Assembly: GCF_001638985.1 (NCBI RefSeq)
Contig: NW_017265158.1
Location: forward strand, 496,001 to 560,000
Direction: 5' to 3'
Origin: Phycomyces blakesleeanus NRRL 1555(-)
Taxonomy: Eukaryota; Mucoromycota; Mucoromycetes; Mucorales; Phycomycetaceae
DNA: 64,000 bases
Made by a program: the position numbers and the translations under genes. Positions 1-11,470 of the stretch are shown piece by piece. The notes under the pieces are model-generated. The model made no database searches. It worked only from the letters and a program-made list of their open reading frames with translations, and had not been told where the DNA came from. Each line of letters begins with the position of its first letter. The stretch's first letter is position 1.

Positions 1-129
1 TACAAGTGCCTCAAGGAGCCTCACGCAGCTACAATGTTTGCCCAAAAGTATTTGACACCGTCTGTCAACCAGTCCTACGCTTTCATAAAGTCCAAATATC
101 AAAGGACAGAAGATGTATTGAACCTATAA
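1..129 (+). CDS. 3' end of an unidentified protein-coding gene
   Basis: One frame is open from the first base of the window to a TAA at 127-129, giving 43 codons ending SKYQRTEDVLNL. The composition looks like coding sequence and there is no stop in this frame, but the upstream part lies outside the window. I do not recognise the family from this short tail. It could instead be a chance open frame. Confidence 0.35.
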   Translation, partial: YKCLKEPHAATMFAQKYLTPSVNQSYAFIKSKYQRTEDVLNL

Positions 130-1633
130 GTAAGCTATATTAATATATGCTCGTAAATATCTTACAAAATCAACTGTACACTTTTTGACATCTTGGGTTG
201 ACCAAAGTCGATCCTATGGTTGGTTTACTGACAATATACATATATAATAATCCATTTGCACAAAAATAGGTGATTCGGGAAGAGAGAGAGAGAGGGATTT
301 GTGTATACAAAAACTTGAGGATAGGTAGTTTGTGGATACTAGGACAGTCTTGATAAGCTTGAATTGCTTCTTGCTTAGCTACACACCATAAATAAAGAAT
401 AGTTTTTTTTTAAAAAGAAAAGTTAGTTTCTACTCAAGAGAGCTCAGAATAGAGGCTGTGGGCGTTATTAATATTCTGGCTATAATTATCTGTAAATCTA
501 AGTTAGTGCTCCATATTTTGTCTGGTATACTAGTCAGATAAAAATAGTTTTTGTGGGGTCTCAAGACATTTTATGCTTAACAATATAGGCAACTCAATGA
601 GAGCCGGAGAATAACAGGGGCAGAATAAAAGGAACCATTTATTTGGACGCAAAGTCCTTTACCGTTATAGAAGAATCCTACGTCCAAGGACGCTACAAAT
701 CCACACTCTTTTTATTAAAGTAGTCTTGTTATAATAGTAATTGTTGATCGTCAGGGACCAGATATAATTATTGGATTTTTTGTCACAAGTCATATTAAGG
801 TGGTCTGGTAAAATAAAAATGTTGACCGCCTAGGATTAACGTTACAGAAAAGACAAATTCAAAGTGTAGGAAAGGTTTCTTTGGTTGGTGGGATACTAGA
901 ATTAACATTATCAGCTTCAATAAAGTTGAGGATTAACCTATGTGTTACATAAAGATAGCTACAGTGTGATCCAAATAGGTTTTGCTATTAAAATGTGTGA
1001 AAGATCAATCAGCAGTGGCAAACCTACTAGACAATTTATCTACCGAACTTGATAAAGAGCATTTTTATTTTTATTATTATATTTTGCTAAACTTCCTCTA
1101 ATATAACCTCATCTGCCTCTTCTTCTAATTTCGCATCCCAAGGAGAGGCAGCCGCCAACCACTACTCCCACAGTCTCAACAAGAGACAGGTATGCACTAA
1201 ACCTCGCTCATTTTAAAGAAAGCTTAATTGACGAATTTCTCTTTTGGTTGAAGTTTTCAAGTACTTAATGGATTACATCATCTGGATCTTGTTCTTATCT
1301 GTAAGCATTGTGAGTAGCTTTAATTCCCTTGTTACAAAGCTCTATAATAAAATGCATTTTGTTGTTGTTATTCATGCTTGTAAATAGATAGAAAGATAAA
1401 GGTATATACTCTGGTGGCATTTTAGTATAATGCAGATATTCTGTGCAACTGACTTCAGGGACTGTCTTTTTCAATTTCAGCAGCTACTATAAACAGTAAC
1501 AAAAAATTTGGATGGTCGACCAGTTTTTACCGGTCGACAACAACTAGGTGAACATCTACTGTAGCCAATCCTTTCCTTTGTGTTTGTTTGGACTCAATCG
1601 TTCGCGCCACATCCTGTTCTTATTGGCCAACTT
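130..1633 (+). promoter_or_regulatory. Intergenic region and likely 5' leader of HAP2
   Basis: No gene was recognised in these 1.5 kb. A purine-rich AG repeat lies at 284-295 and a T9A5 tract at 403-416. Near the downstream end a good donor (CAG/GTATGC at 1190) and acceptor (TTTCAG ending at 1480) could delimit a 5' UTR intron of the next gene. A short GGTCGAC-type inverted repeat lies around 1515-1538, between the putative acceptor and the HAP2 start. Confidence 0.4.
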
Positions 1634-2374
1634 ATGACCGATCCCTCTGTACAGCCACACCATCTCAATGAGGCAAACCTATATTCAACATCTCTTGAGG
1701 ATCCAGTTATAATAGACCATACTACTGATATAGGCCCTCGTTCACAAGCAGTACCCCAATCAATGCAACCTCAGTATGATACGATTAAAAACATTGATTA
1801 TCAGCAACTACCTCATCACCAACACCAACACCAGCAGCAACAGTCTCATCCTCAACAACACATAGGATATCCTATGGTATGATTTCACTCTTACTATTTA
1901 TTCATCCATTAGCACAATAGCTTTTTGTATCACCACTAGCTACCTTTGCATTTATTTTGTCCAAGTAGCCTATGCTGGGGTTTCCTTCGCGGTATATGAC
2001 TTACCATTCAATCGAGCAGCATACTATTATAGTTCCTGAACCAGCTGACGAACCACTTTATGTAAATGCAAAACAGTACCACCGTATCATCAAGAGAAGA
2101 CTTGCTCGAGCAAGACTTGAAGAACTCACCACGATTGCAAGAGGACGAAAACCGTATTTACATGAGAGTAGACACAAACATGCTATGAGAAGACCACGTG
2201 GCCCTGGTGGTCGCTTCTTAAGTGAGTTTACTGATTGATAATTTCGAGCGCTTTGCTAATGCATTTGAATTATTCGTAGCTGCCCAAGAGATTGCCGAGT
2301 TTGAAAGGTCTTCCAAACTTCCTGGTAAGGCCCAAGAGAATAATCCAAACGCAGCTGACTTACGGGATGACTAG
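1634..2374 (+). CDS. HAP2: CCAAT-binding factor subunit HAP2 / NF-YA
   Basis: This is the sequence-specific subunit of the trimeric CCAAT-binding complex (HAP2/3/5), a nuclear transcription factor linked in fungi to respiration, iron and redox genes. Exons are 1634-1876, 1969-2221 and 2280-2374, totalling 196 residues. The NF-YA core starts near residue 108 with [20 protein letters not shown], the helix that binds the NF-YB/C dimer. A linker follows, then the DNA-contacting segment [20 protein letters not shown] ending in GGRF. The N-terminus is rich in Gln and His (HQHQHQQQQ), as in transactivation regions. I start at ATG 1634 because the frame upstream has no better ATG. The C-terminal exon continues with [11 protein letters not shown]. 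The identification is secure; the exact N-terminus is less so because an upstream 5' UTR intron is possible. Confidence 0.93.
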
Positions 2375-4168
2375 AGAAAACGAAATAATGCACGGAAGGA
2401 AGATAAAGAAAACAAAAGGGAAGGCTAGAATCTCTTTTGACATGTACATATAAAACTAATATATTCTTTTTTTTAAAAAAAAAGAGAAAACCAAACACTT
2501 CATTCTCATCATCCCTTTTGTTAATAAAATAATACTTATTATAAGAAAGAGTTTGAATGTAGTCTGATGCTAATCATATTTGTTACTGTGAAAGTGATAC
2601 AAAACCTCTGCAACTGGAATCATTAGAACGTTAACAGCGAGATACGTATTGCGTCATCTGAATTGTGGCCTCTGTCGTTTCGATGTGAACACACTTGTGC
2701 TGATCCTCATTGGATAAATACAGTGAAACACATTTGTAGGGTACATATTATATAATGAAAAATAATGGCAAATTGTTTAATATGTTACTTAATAATTTAA
2801 TACTTTTCTGTACTGTTTATTGGAAAAGAAGATCCATTCATGATAGTTAGTAACTCTTAAAAGTGCGGCTTGCATGTTTAAACTGTGTGCCTTGTATAGC
2901 GTTCGCTGTATACAGATGTATCTGTAAATAAATAAAGTCCCAATATCATTTTTTTAAAAGATAATAATAATTATCAAAGAATAATATTAGGCAGGTCATT
3001 TTCAAGATGTTTTATTGTTTTGTTTTGTTTTTCTTAACCCCCCCTCTAATCTACATACTTGACAAAGCCAAGATTCAAAGTACATGGTACTGAAATCTTT
3101 GGATTTATTTGATCAAAAGTACTTTACGAGATAGGATTAAGTAATTTTCTCGCTTTGGGATTAGCATGTGTTATAGTTATGAGCCAAGAAAAAGGAAAAA
3201 TATAATACTCTTATGCATTAAAGCAGCCAGCTTTAAAGAACACTGCCAAGTATTGCTTAAGACTAATCAGAATTTATTTCTGCAGCCATTGAAACCATTT
3301 CGCCACTATATCATTGGTTTCGATATTATCACTAGTGTTTTATATATACATATATACAAACATATAGAATGAAGTAAATAAGCTAATTATTATACCTATT
3401 TATCGATAAAGTACAAGTTTTTAAGCTATAAACATATTCTATTGCAGCCCATTGAATGGATATTACAAAAATTGTGTTACTTGGCCTCTAAAATTCATGT
3501 GTAAATCCAGGTCAACTTTAATTGCCAAAAGTGGCACTCAACTTCCCTATCTCGTACTGAATATCACACCAAAGTTCCACAAAAGCCGTTGTATTTTGGA
3601 CAAAAAAGCTGTTACATAACATATTGAAGAAATCATACATAATGAATTGCTCAGATAAATGAGTTGAGAGGGTAATATTTTATATTAAATTACTTTTGCT
3701 ATACATACAATTAAACACATAAAAGTATGTATATATATCTTTTTTGGGTTTACACAGTAGTCTGTTGAAAGATATGTTGTATTCATGTCGCCAAGTATTT
3801 TACCTGGTTCCGATTCCATCCTGAAAGACACCCGATAGTATTATGTATGATCAATGAAAGACATATTATAAATAAAACATCAATACTTTTTTTTTTATAT
3901 TTTATATTTTTATTTATTTTTTTGGGGATTATCAATTAAAATCAATCAAAAAATATACATTGTGCCTGTTCTCTTTTTCTTTTATACTTCTTTAAATACT
4001 TTCTCAAGTATATTTCAGCGCATACACAAAACTTCGGCGTGACTTGCTAGACTCATTATTACATTAACAGCTTCCTCATTTCTTTTGCTCACTCTATATT
4101 TTGTTTGCCTGTGTACGCTATCACCCAAACCAATTTCCATTTGATACTACTCTATTGATTTCTTCCTT
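2375..4168. other. Intergenic, AT-rich, no gene recognised
   Basis: This 1.8 kb spacer holds a T8A9 palindromic tract at 2467-2483, directly behind the HAP2 stop. Short frames such as 3166-3372 have no recognisable domain and are dense in AT codons. No tRNA, inverted-repeat element or coding exon could be supported. Confidence 0.5.
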
Positions 4169-7100
4169 ATGTCAAGTCCAGACTCGGTATTTCAAAAACC
4201 TGGTCCCCAGCCAACTACGCGACGATCAAGTGTCATTCCAGATGATGATGTTCCCAATCTCGCTGTGCGATGGTAAAAGTTCGTTTTGAGATTTACTGAA
4301 TCTTATATATTCTCTTTGAAGGTTTCATGCGATAGACAGTCCTATAGTAGACCCTATCTCACTACGAAGAGCAAAAACCCTCCCTCGCAGTGCAACAACT
4401 CCTATCCCAAAACTCAGAACACCTTCTAAGAATTGGATGCCCTTTTCGAAGCGCGACTCGATAGCCCTCGAGAACGCTTACCAGCTAAAGGTTGTGCTAT
4501 TTTAGTCAATTAAAACCTATTACTTTCAACTAATATTCATTGTAACTTACCTAGAGCCCAAATTCTAACTCTAGCGTCACAGTCAATGAAGATCATCTAT
4601 TTGAAGTAGATGTGGCACGACGTATCATCAGTCCAGTTTACTGGGAGGGGCCTACATTTGAAGTCCGAAGAGCCACTTGGTTTATTCAAGGCGATGGATT
4701 TAAATGGATTCCATGTGAAGAAGTCCTGGCTGAACAGATTGAACTTGGATACTAGTGAGTCAACCTTTCTAAGAAGTTTTATAGTCACCAGAAATCTATT
4801 TTGAACTAAACAATTCAAAAAATAATTAGTAAGCACAAGCCTTATTTGGTCCCAGTTGAGGAAGTAGATCCATTAACAGATCCTTCAGAGTCCAATGGCG
4901 ATGAAAATGCAAATCAAGCTGCCCTGGAACAAAAAAGACTTGAAAAGACTCTCTCTGAGAATTCGGTTGAAAAGCAATGGAACCTTTTGGGTAGCTATAT
5001 TGGACAATATATTGTATATACTGGTCCAAGTACTGCCTGGCTATTATAGTATGTTGATGAGCAAGACTTTGTTTATTTGACACTAATGAATCCGAGTAGT
5101 GACACAACTGGCGGAAAGATTGCAAAGACAATTATCACTCGGTTAACAAACAACCAAAACTTGGGTGGCACACGGTTATTACGCGGGTATCCAGAGGTTG
5201 AGAAACAAAGCCAGTCTACACCCCTCACCCATTCAGCACCTATACCTCACAAGGATGTCAATGCTGTAGATATTAGTGAACTTGCCGAAACACAGTCAAG
5301 AGCTATTAAAGATAGAGTTGAAAAAGATAGAAGTTTCCGAGAGAGAGACACCAATCCCGGGGATGGAAAGTGTAAAGAAAAGAATAAAGCCAATGAAGAC
5401 ATGCATCGAGAAGCCAACGATTATTTGAACGAAGATAGTGAAGAAGAGTTAAGACCCATAGATCACCTTATATTTGTAGTGCACGGGTAAGTAGATTAAA
5501 ATACATTTTAAAAATTGCTTTTAAGTATTAATTACAAAAAATAGCATCGGACAAAGAATGGCAGAGAGAACAGGACAGAATTTTGTACACGGTAAGATAG
5601 TCAAATGTAGCGAATGATGTATCTTAATAAGTTAAAATATTATTGCAGATGTCAACATGTTGAGACAGACACTCAAGACTGCCTTCCCTACCGCGGTCAG
5701 TACATTACCAGGAGATACTCCTGTAAACGGTATCCAGGTATTACCGATCTTGTGGCGCCACGAGATCCAGTTTGGAATGGCCAGCGAAGAAGAAGAAGGC
5801 AAGGAGTCTGATCTCGGTATGCCCGATGGTGATGATGGGTCCCCAACCCTCGATGAAATTACACTTGATGGTGTGCCCAATATTAGAATGATTGTTTCGG
5901 ATGTTCTTCTCGACAGTAAGTCTCTCCCAAAAAATGGGGAGGTCTTTTAGCTAACTGGCTTTTGCTTTAAAATCTCAGTCCCTCTTTATATGACCCATAA
6001 CTACCGGGACCAGATGGCCCAGGCCATTACAAACGAAATCAACCGTATCTACGCCACATTTTTAAAGCATAATCCTGGGTTTGAAGAAAAAGGCAAGGTC
6101 ACTATCCTAGGACATTCTCTGGGTGTAAGTATTTGCCTTAAATTGTAATTTAAGAAATATGTACCTTTTTTTTTAAGACAAAACTCTGTAGTCTCTTTTG
6201 GCATTTGATATTCTTACTTCACAGCCAATCCCAGGCTCAACGTCTTTGTTTTCAAAGATTACGGACAATCTTATGGGTTCAGGGGAGAAGAAAATACCTT
6301 TGAGTTTTCCGGTACAAAACTTTTTTGCACTTGGATCACCACTTGGAATAATGTTACTTCTTAGAGGCCTCAAGATTGCCTCCCGTAAATCGCTTGAACC
6401 TGGACAACTTCCATCTGATCAATCACCTGTAACATTTTGTTATCCTGCTGTCGAAAATCTTTATAATATTTTCCATAAGGTATTCCTTATTTTATACGCA
6501 ATTACCTTTTATTGATTTTATTGTAAATTTTTATATACACATACATTAGTCAGATCCAGTGGCATATCGACTTGAGCCCCTTATTGCACGCCATTACAGT
6601 GTAAAGCTGAAACCAGAACAGATTCCCTATATTAAGGGAGGTCTCAAAAGTGTGATTGATGCCGGATTTCATGTAGGAACGGATATTGCCACACGTGCAG
6701 GAGCAATGTACGAGTCTATAAAATCCGGGTTCACCAGCAATGTTTTTATGCGTGGTCTTGGCCTTGCGCGTCCTTATGCAAGCGAATCAGATATTAATTC
6801 CCACAGCTCGCCCCATTTGACGGCATCATCGAGTGAGCCTACAGATATGTCCCGATCGTTACAACACCAACAGCATGTTCGACCAAATAAACCCACGGAT
6901 CGCTCGGTACAAAATCCGCGATCAATTGACTCAAGTGGTGCAAAGAAAATGTTACAGCTTAATCCATCTGGACGAGTCGATTTCTGTCTTCAAGAGGGGA
7001 TACTCGAGAATCCTTATTTAAGTGCCCTCAGTGTCCATCTCTGCTATTGGCAGGTAAGACTTCCTAATTTATATTTCATAGCACATTAACAAAATCTTTG

Positions 7101-7180
7101 ATGCTTCACTATAGGATCTTGATGTTGCTGCATTCTTGATTCGAGAGGTCTATAGAAAGCATTCACAGCATGTCAAATAA
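4169..7180 (+). CDS. DDHD-domain phospholipase A1 (PA-PLA1 family)
   Basis: Predicted cytosolic or ER-associated lipase acting on phosphatidic acid and other phospholipids. Ten exons: 4169-4272, 4322-4490, 4555-4754, 4830-5486, 5545-5591, 5649-5915, 5979-6124, 6192-6479, 6550-7053, 7115-7180 (816 codons). Visible motifs are the N-terminal WWE-like part (FEVDVARRIISPVYWEGPTF), VVHGIGQR near residue 374, and the nucleophile elbow GHSLG with catalytic Ser near 528, split by an intron so that SLLAFD follows. The C-terminal DDHD metal-binding domain has VDFCLQE near 769, SVHLCYW near 787 and DLDVAAFL near 796. One anomaly: codon 231 (5047-5049) is TAG in the frame of an otherwise conserved-looking stretch. 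Either a 36-nt intron (5014-5049, GTATAT...TATAG) is removed, or the locus carries a stop. The family assignment is firm. Confidence 0.88.
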
Positions 7181-7594
7181 ATTCATTGCACTTTTTATAA
7201 GCATTATAACCTCATATAATTTTACTACAGATAGGGTTTGGGCATAGAAAGTCCTCTTTGCTTAGGATTATTAGACATAATATTGTGTACATTCTAGTAA
7301 AAGTTTAAATTGATTGAAATTAATCAGCACATATTGACGAAGGATTTGATATTGTTAAACTGATATGATTTATCCCAGAAACTTCTCCATTTGTTTTCTT
7401 TAGAAAATATTATTCATAGAATAAGGATATTAGGTGTACAGTATGATCCTGCCCGCCAGTATGCTAATTATGAAGATAATAAAGAGGATATTTCATATGT
7501 GTATATGTATGTGTGTGTGTTCATGGTGTATTTTAAGTAAGTTTCTCTTCTCTTCTGTTTTCTTTCTTTTTCTCAAGACATCTGCTTTTGTATT
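7181..7594. other. Convergent intergenic spacer
   Basis: A 0.4 kb AT-rich gap between the 3' ends of the DDHD lipase and the FMC1-like gene. It contains a short TATGTGTGTGTGT repeat near 7506-7520 and nothing I can call. Confidence 0.5.
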
Positions 7595-8113
7595 TTAGTT
7601 TCCAAATGCCTTTGCAACCCTGTCAGCTACGGCTGCCTCGGGGTTGGAGCCAGGAAGAGGAGAGTTGGGATCATATGGCTTGGGAAGTTCCAATCCAACA
7701 CGATGAGCTGACATTTCAATACGCTTCTTCTGTTCCAAGACAATGGCAGCATATTGATCGCGGAGAATCTACAGAAAAAATATAAGCCAATATGTACTTT
7801 TCACTCGATTAACACAGTCATGGTTATATATATATCTATATATTTGCCTTGTGTTGTCTTGAACTCTTCAAAAAGATAAGAACATTGTCTGCATTCTGAA
7901 CAAGGGCCGAGACCTTTTTGGGATCTGTGACATCCTTGTTCTGGCGGAAGATCGACTTGAGTTCTTTAGCAAATGTGTCATTGTTGGCACCTTTGGTATA
8001 CTGTTTCACATTAGGTTAATACAGAATATATTAGAGAATAGAAGGATCAAGATTCTTACTTGAATGTTGACTTCTCTGAGAAGATGACGATAGGAATTCA
8101 AGACTTGAGACAT
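7595..8113 (-). CDS. FMC1: FMC1-like mitochondrial F1-ATP synthase assembly factor (LYR family)
   Basis: Small matrix protein of the LYR-like superfamily; in yeast Fmc1 works with Atp12 in assembling the F1 head. Three exons on the minus strand: 8113-8060, 8000-7848, 7768-7595 (126 residues). The start is MSQVLNSYRHLLREVNIQ, with the expected YRHLLRE helix. The centre has DTFAKELKSIFRQNKDV and NADNVLIFLKSSRQHK, and the end has EMSAHRVGLELPKPYDP, matching the SA-x-x-VGL-x-LP signature of FMC1/C7orf55. The length is close to the family norm of about 110-150. The second intron (7847-7769) has a GC donor: exon end AAG followed by GCAAAT. The frame and the conserved HK-to-ILRDQY join require it, and no GT lies nearby. 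It is convergent with the DDHD lipase. Confidence 0.82.
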
Positions 8114-8622
8114 GATGTATAATATGAAAAAATACGGAAATGTGAAAATCAAACTTGGATGGAAATACAAATATAAAGGAACGGCTGCAAGTCACAACTT
8201 CCCTGGCCATATTCATTTTAACGTTTTAATGTATTGGCTTGGAAACAACCTGTCGTGAAAGAGGATGAGTGCCAATATGAAACAATCAATTGAATAAAAG
8301 AAAAACTTGCTATAAAAGTAAATCTAAAACATCTATAATTTTTTTTTTAAAAAAAGGGGGGGTGCTGGTTGGGGCGTGGAGTCGTTATTCTTGACGATCT
8401 ATTTTCACAATACACAATTTTCTCTTGGCCATTGATGCGCCGCTCTCTAGACCCCCGCGTTAAAGTGTAATGCTTCTCTGGAAACCAAACGCATTTTCTG
8501 TTACTGGGTTATGACGCAAGGTCTTAAAAATGATAGTACATAATTATATGCAATTTAAATAATATATATAAAGGTAGAGAATTTTTGATCTGGAGTATCC
8601 TTTACTTCCCAATAACTTTGAT
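8114..8622. promoter_or_regulatory. Divergent promoter region with TATA box before the GH27 gene
   Basis: Half a kilobase between the divergent FMC1-like and GH27 genes. A TATATAAAGG box at 8565-8574 lies about 50 bp before the GH27 ATG. A T10A7 tract followed by a G run lies at 8339-8362. Nothing else was recognised. Confidence 0.55.
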
Positions 8623-10069
8623 ATGCCTGAAAAAGTACCTGATTGGGCCAACAAACCCATCTTGGGATTTTCAACTTGGTCAACCCAGATCCTTGATGAC
8701 GTTCCCGGCTACGGTGGTAAACATACTGCACCATGGTAATTTTTTAATCACGATTGTTATAATCGACAATAAGTAACAATGCTATAGGTTCAATGATAAG
8801 ATCATTCGAGAGATCTCCGATGTAATGAAAGCCAAGATGCCTCAGTATCAATACATCAATCTGGACTCTGGATGGTAAAGCTAATGGTCTTATTCGACAG
8901 TGTTTTGAATATTAATCAATCTTAGGAGTGAAGGTTGTGATGAGTTTGGACGGTGGGACTACCGCCGAGATTTATTTCCTCACGGGATTCGTGCATTGTC
9001 GGATTATTTGGCTAGAAATGGACACAAATTAGGATTGTACATATTGCCCGGTATTCGGAAAGAGGCTATAAAACGCAATGCACAAGTAAAGAACACCGGC
9101 GTCTATCTCAAAGATCTTGTCCTAGAAAAACGCCAAGGAAATGGATTCAAGGGCTCTACCTACATGCCTGACAAACACACGGATATAATCCAAAAGTACT
9201 ACAATTCAATTGCTGAACAGTTTTCCGACTGGGGGGTCTCATTTGTCAAAGTTGACGGATGTGGTCCAGGAGGAGGAGATCCGTTTTATCCAAATCAGTC
9301 TCCAGACAACAGAGCTTGTTTAAGGATGTTATCGAACGCATTTAAACAACACTCCATATGGCTTGAGATTTCTTGGTACATGGACAGTGATTATGCAACA
9401 GACTGGGCAGAGATCGCAAATGGGGCCCGGATCTATATAGATATCGAATCTTATTCCACAAAGACCATGACTTCATCTCACCGCGTTTTTCAACGAATAA
9501 CCCAGACAGCAAACTGGGCAGATCTTCAAGTAATCGGTCCTCGACATGGATTTTTTTTGGATTTGGATGTCGTTGTCGTAGGGATGACAGTGGATGGAGT
9601 ATGCGTAGATGGTCTGGATAATGACGATGTTCGACTTTCTTATATCTCCTTTTGGGCGCTCGTTAGTTCTGTGTTCTGTATTGGGGCTGATCCTCGTTGT
9701 ATTCCAGAAAAGTATCTCCGTATGCTCAACCATCCTGTTATAATTTGCATTCACCAATCAGGGATCATGGCTCAGCCCATCCGGTCTGGGAATGCTTGGC
9801 AGAATCGTAAACAGGTCTGGTGGAAGCGTATGCCAGACAATAGCATTTGTGTTGGCCTATTTAATACACATGTCTACAAGATTATGCTAGGGCTTAGCCA
9901 TGAAGTCAAATTTAAACTTTCAGATATTGGATTGGAGTCTGCAAGTATTAAAGACATCTGGACAGGAGAAATGCTTGGCGTCTTCAACGATACTTATAGT
10001 GTCTCATTGAGACCAGGTCAATGCCAGATGCTATTATTAACCAGCCATGGAGTACATCACTTGTTATAA
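8623..10069 (+). CDS. Alpha-galactosidase-like glycoside hydrolase, family GH27
   Basis: Predicted retaining glycosidase with a TIM barrel and a C-terminal beta-sandwich. Exons 8623-8735, 8788-8874 and 8926-10069 encode 447 residues. Matches in order are NKPILGFSTWST (the family usually has PPMGWNSW), YINLDSGW, FGRWDYRRDLFPHGIRALSD, HKLGLYILPGIR, and VSFVKVDGCG with the presumed nucleophile Asp near residue 177. The distal acid/base region FFLDLDVVVVGM replaces the usual W-x-DPDML. SYISFWALVSS and the beta-sandwich then follow. I see no signal peptide: the protein starts MPEKVPDWANKPIL, so it may be intracellular or use another first exon. Substrate specificity cannot be inferred because several subsites are divergent. 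Confidence 0.8.
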
Positions 10070-10141
10070 TATTTTCTGTATATATTAGTGTAATAGATAC
10101 ACAGGATGTATAGATAAAGTAGTTATTAAATTAAGCCTAAT

Positions 10142-11470
10142 TTATTTAGGCTTTACTATTAGAATCATAATCAATAACATAATAATTAGGATCAACAAAA
10201 GGATCAGCTTTCGTTTCCGTGTTTTGTTTTGATAACGCGATCCCTTTGAGCACAAAATAAACAAGTAAATCATCTATGCTTTCGAATTTGCCAAGCTTTG
10301 CTGTGCTGCTTACCTGGTCCAGCTGTACCACGGCTTCTTTGACCTGAACTGTCGTTTGTTCTATGTTGTAGTCGATACGATCTAGCATCGAACCTTGATC
10401 GATCACAAGTGTCTGTAAATCTCTAAATATTTCGGCCAATTGATGGATTGACTTTGCAATCTGGTTCACTTCTCGTTCTCGTTGGTCAATCACAGCCTCA
10501 TTTGATTCCAATACCGCCAGCTGCGATTCAGTGAATCCCTTTGAAAATAGCCTTAGTCAATAATAATAATAATAATAAACTCAAAATGAATACTTAAAAG
10601 ATACTTACAACCTGTGCATCTTCGTCTAACAAAAGCTCTGCTGCTTCATTACTCAGACTAGATTCTAGCCCAAGTATATCTGCCTTTCGGTTCTCTTGTC
10701 CCTGGATTTCTTAGCTCAGTTTTTAGTGCTATTTCATTTGTTTTCTTCTTTTTCATAGTCCCTCCTCAGAAAACACATACTTTGTAAATAAGTAGACTGC
10801 TGCTTCCTAAAAGAGGAAGATACTTCTTGAACTTTTGTCGCCAAGCTTGTCTGAATATTTTTGGCTAATAAATAGTCCTGTTGGCCATCGCTCACATCAT
10901 ATCCCTCACTGTGGATACGTTGAATGTCACGTTTGATACGATAAAATTCCTGTTATAATACCTTTTTATTAGTTCCACCTTTAGAATATACTCCATAAAT
11001 TCTTACATCTGTAATATCAGACGTCAATCTTTCAATAGCCTCTTCATCTGATGACCGATCGTCAAACCCAGGAAGTAAATGCTTACGGTGCATTCCCTCG
11101 AGTCTAGTGACTGAAACATATACATGAGATGAGATGTGCATATAATACAAAAATAAATATGTCTTATAACCAAAGTTTACTTTTCTCTTTAATGTGATCG
11201 AGAGCATCATCGACCTGATCTACAATGTCAACCCTAAGAGCATCAATTGTCAATTATCTTTGGAAAAGTGTGATTTATAAGTGAGATTATAAGCTTTGCT
11301 TTCTCATTTTACCATTGAGGTGGCAGGACGGACATCTCAATTATGCTGTCCGAGCTTTCAATCAAGCCTTCTCGTTCTGTTGAGCCACCGGATAGATGAG
11401 TTGAGCCTTGGCTGCGTGCATACGAATTGCGATATTGAAGAAAAAGGAGTGTGCGGCTTCGTGTGGTCAT
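10142..11470 (-). CDS. TLG2: Tlg2 / syntaxin-16 type Qa-SNARE
   Basis: SNARE for retrograde endosome-to-trans-Golgi fusion. Seven exons on the minus strand: 11470-11313, 11233-11181, 11110-11007, 10949-10781, 10709-10609, 10538-10314, 10243-10142 (303 residues). The N-terminus MTTRSRTLLFLQYRNSYARS is the hallmark Tlg2/STX16 start, known to bind the Sec1/Munc18 protein Vps45. The Habc region includes WVDIVDQVDDALDHIKEKI. The SNARE motif runs from about 204, with EIFRDLQTLVIDQGSMLDRI containing the central Q. The last intron (10313-10244) must be spliced to reach the membrane anchor KRKLILLLILIIMLLIMILI; reading through it removes the anchor. The junction at 10609 could shift by one codon. Confidence in identity is high. 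Confidence 0.93.

Noticed and set aside
10142..10314. Unspliced C-terminus for Tlg2 (frame ending at 10146)
   Set aside because: It lacks any membrane anchor; splicing 10313-10244 gives a 20-residue hydrophobic anchor as in all Tlg2 proteins.
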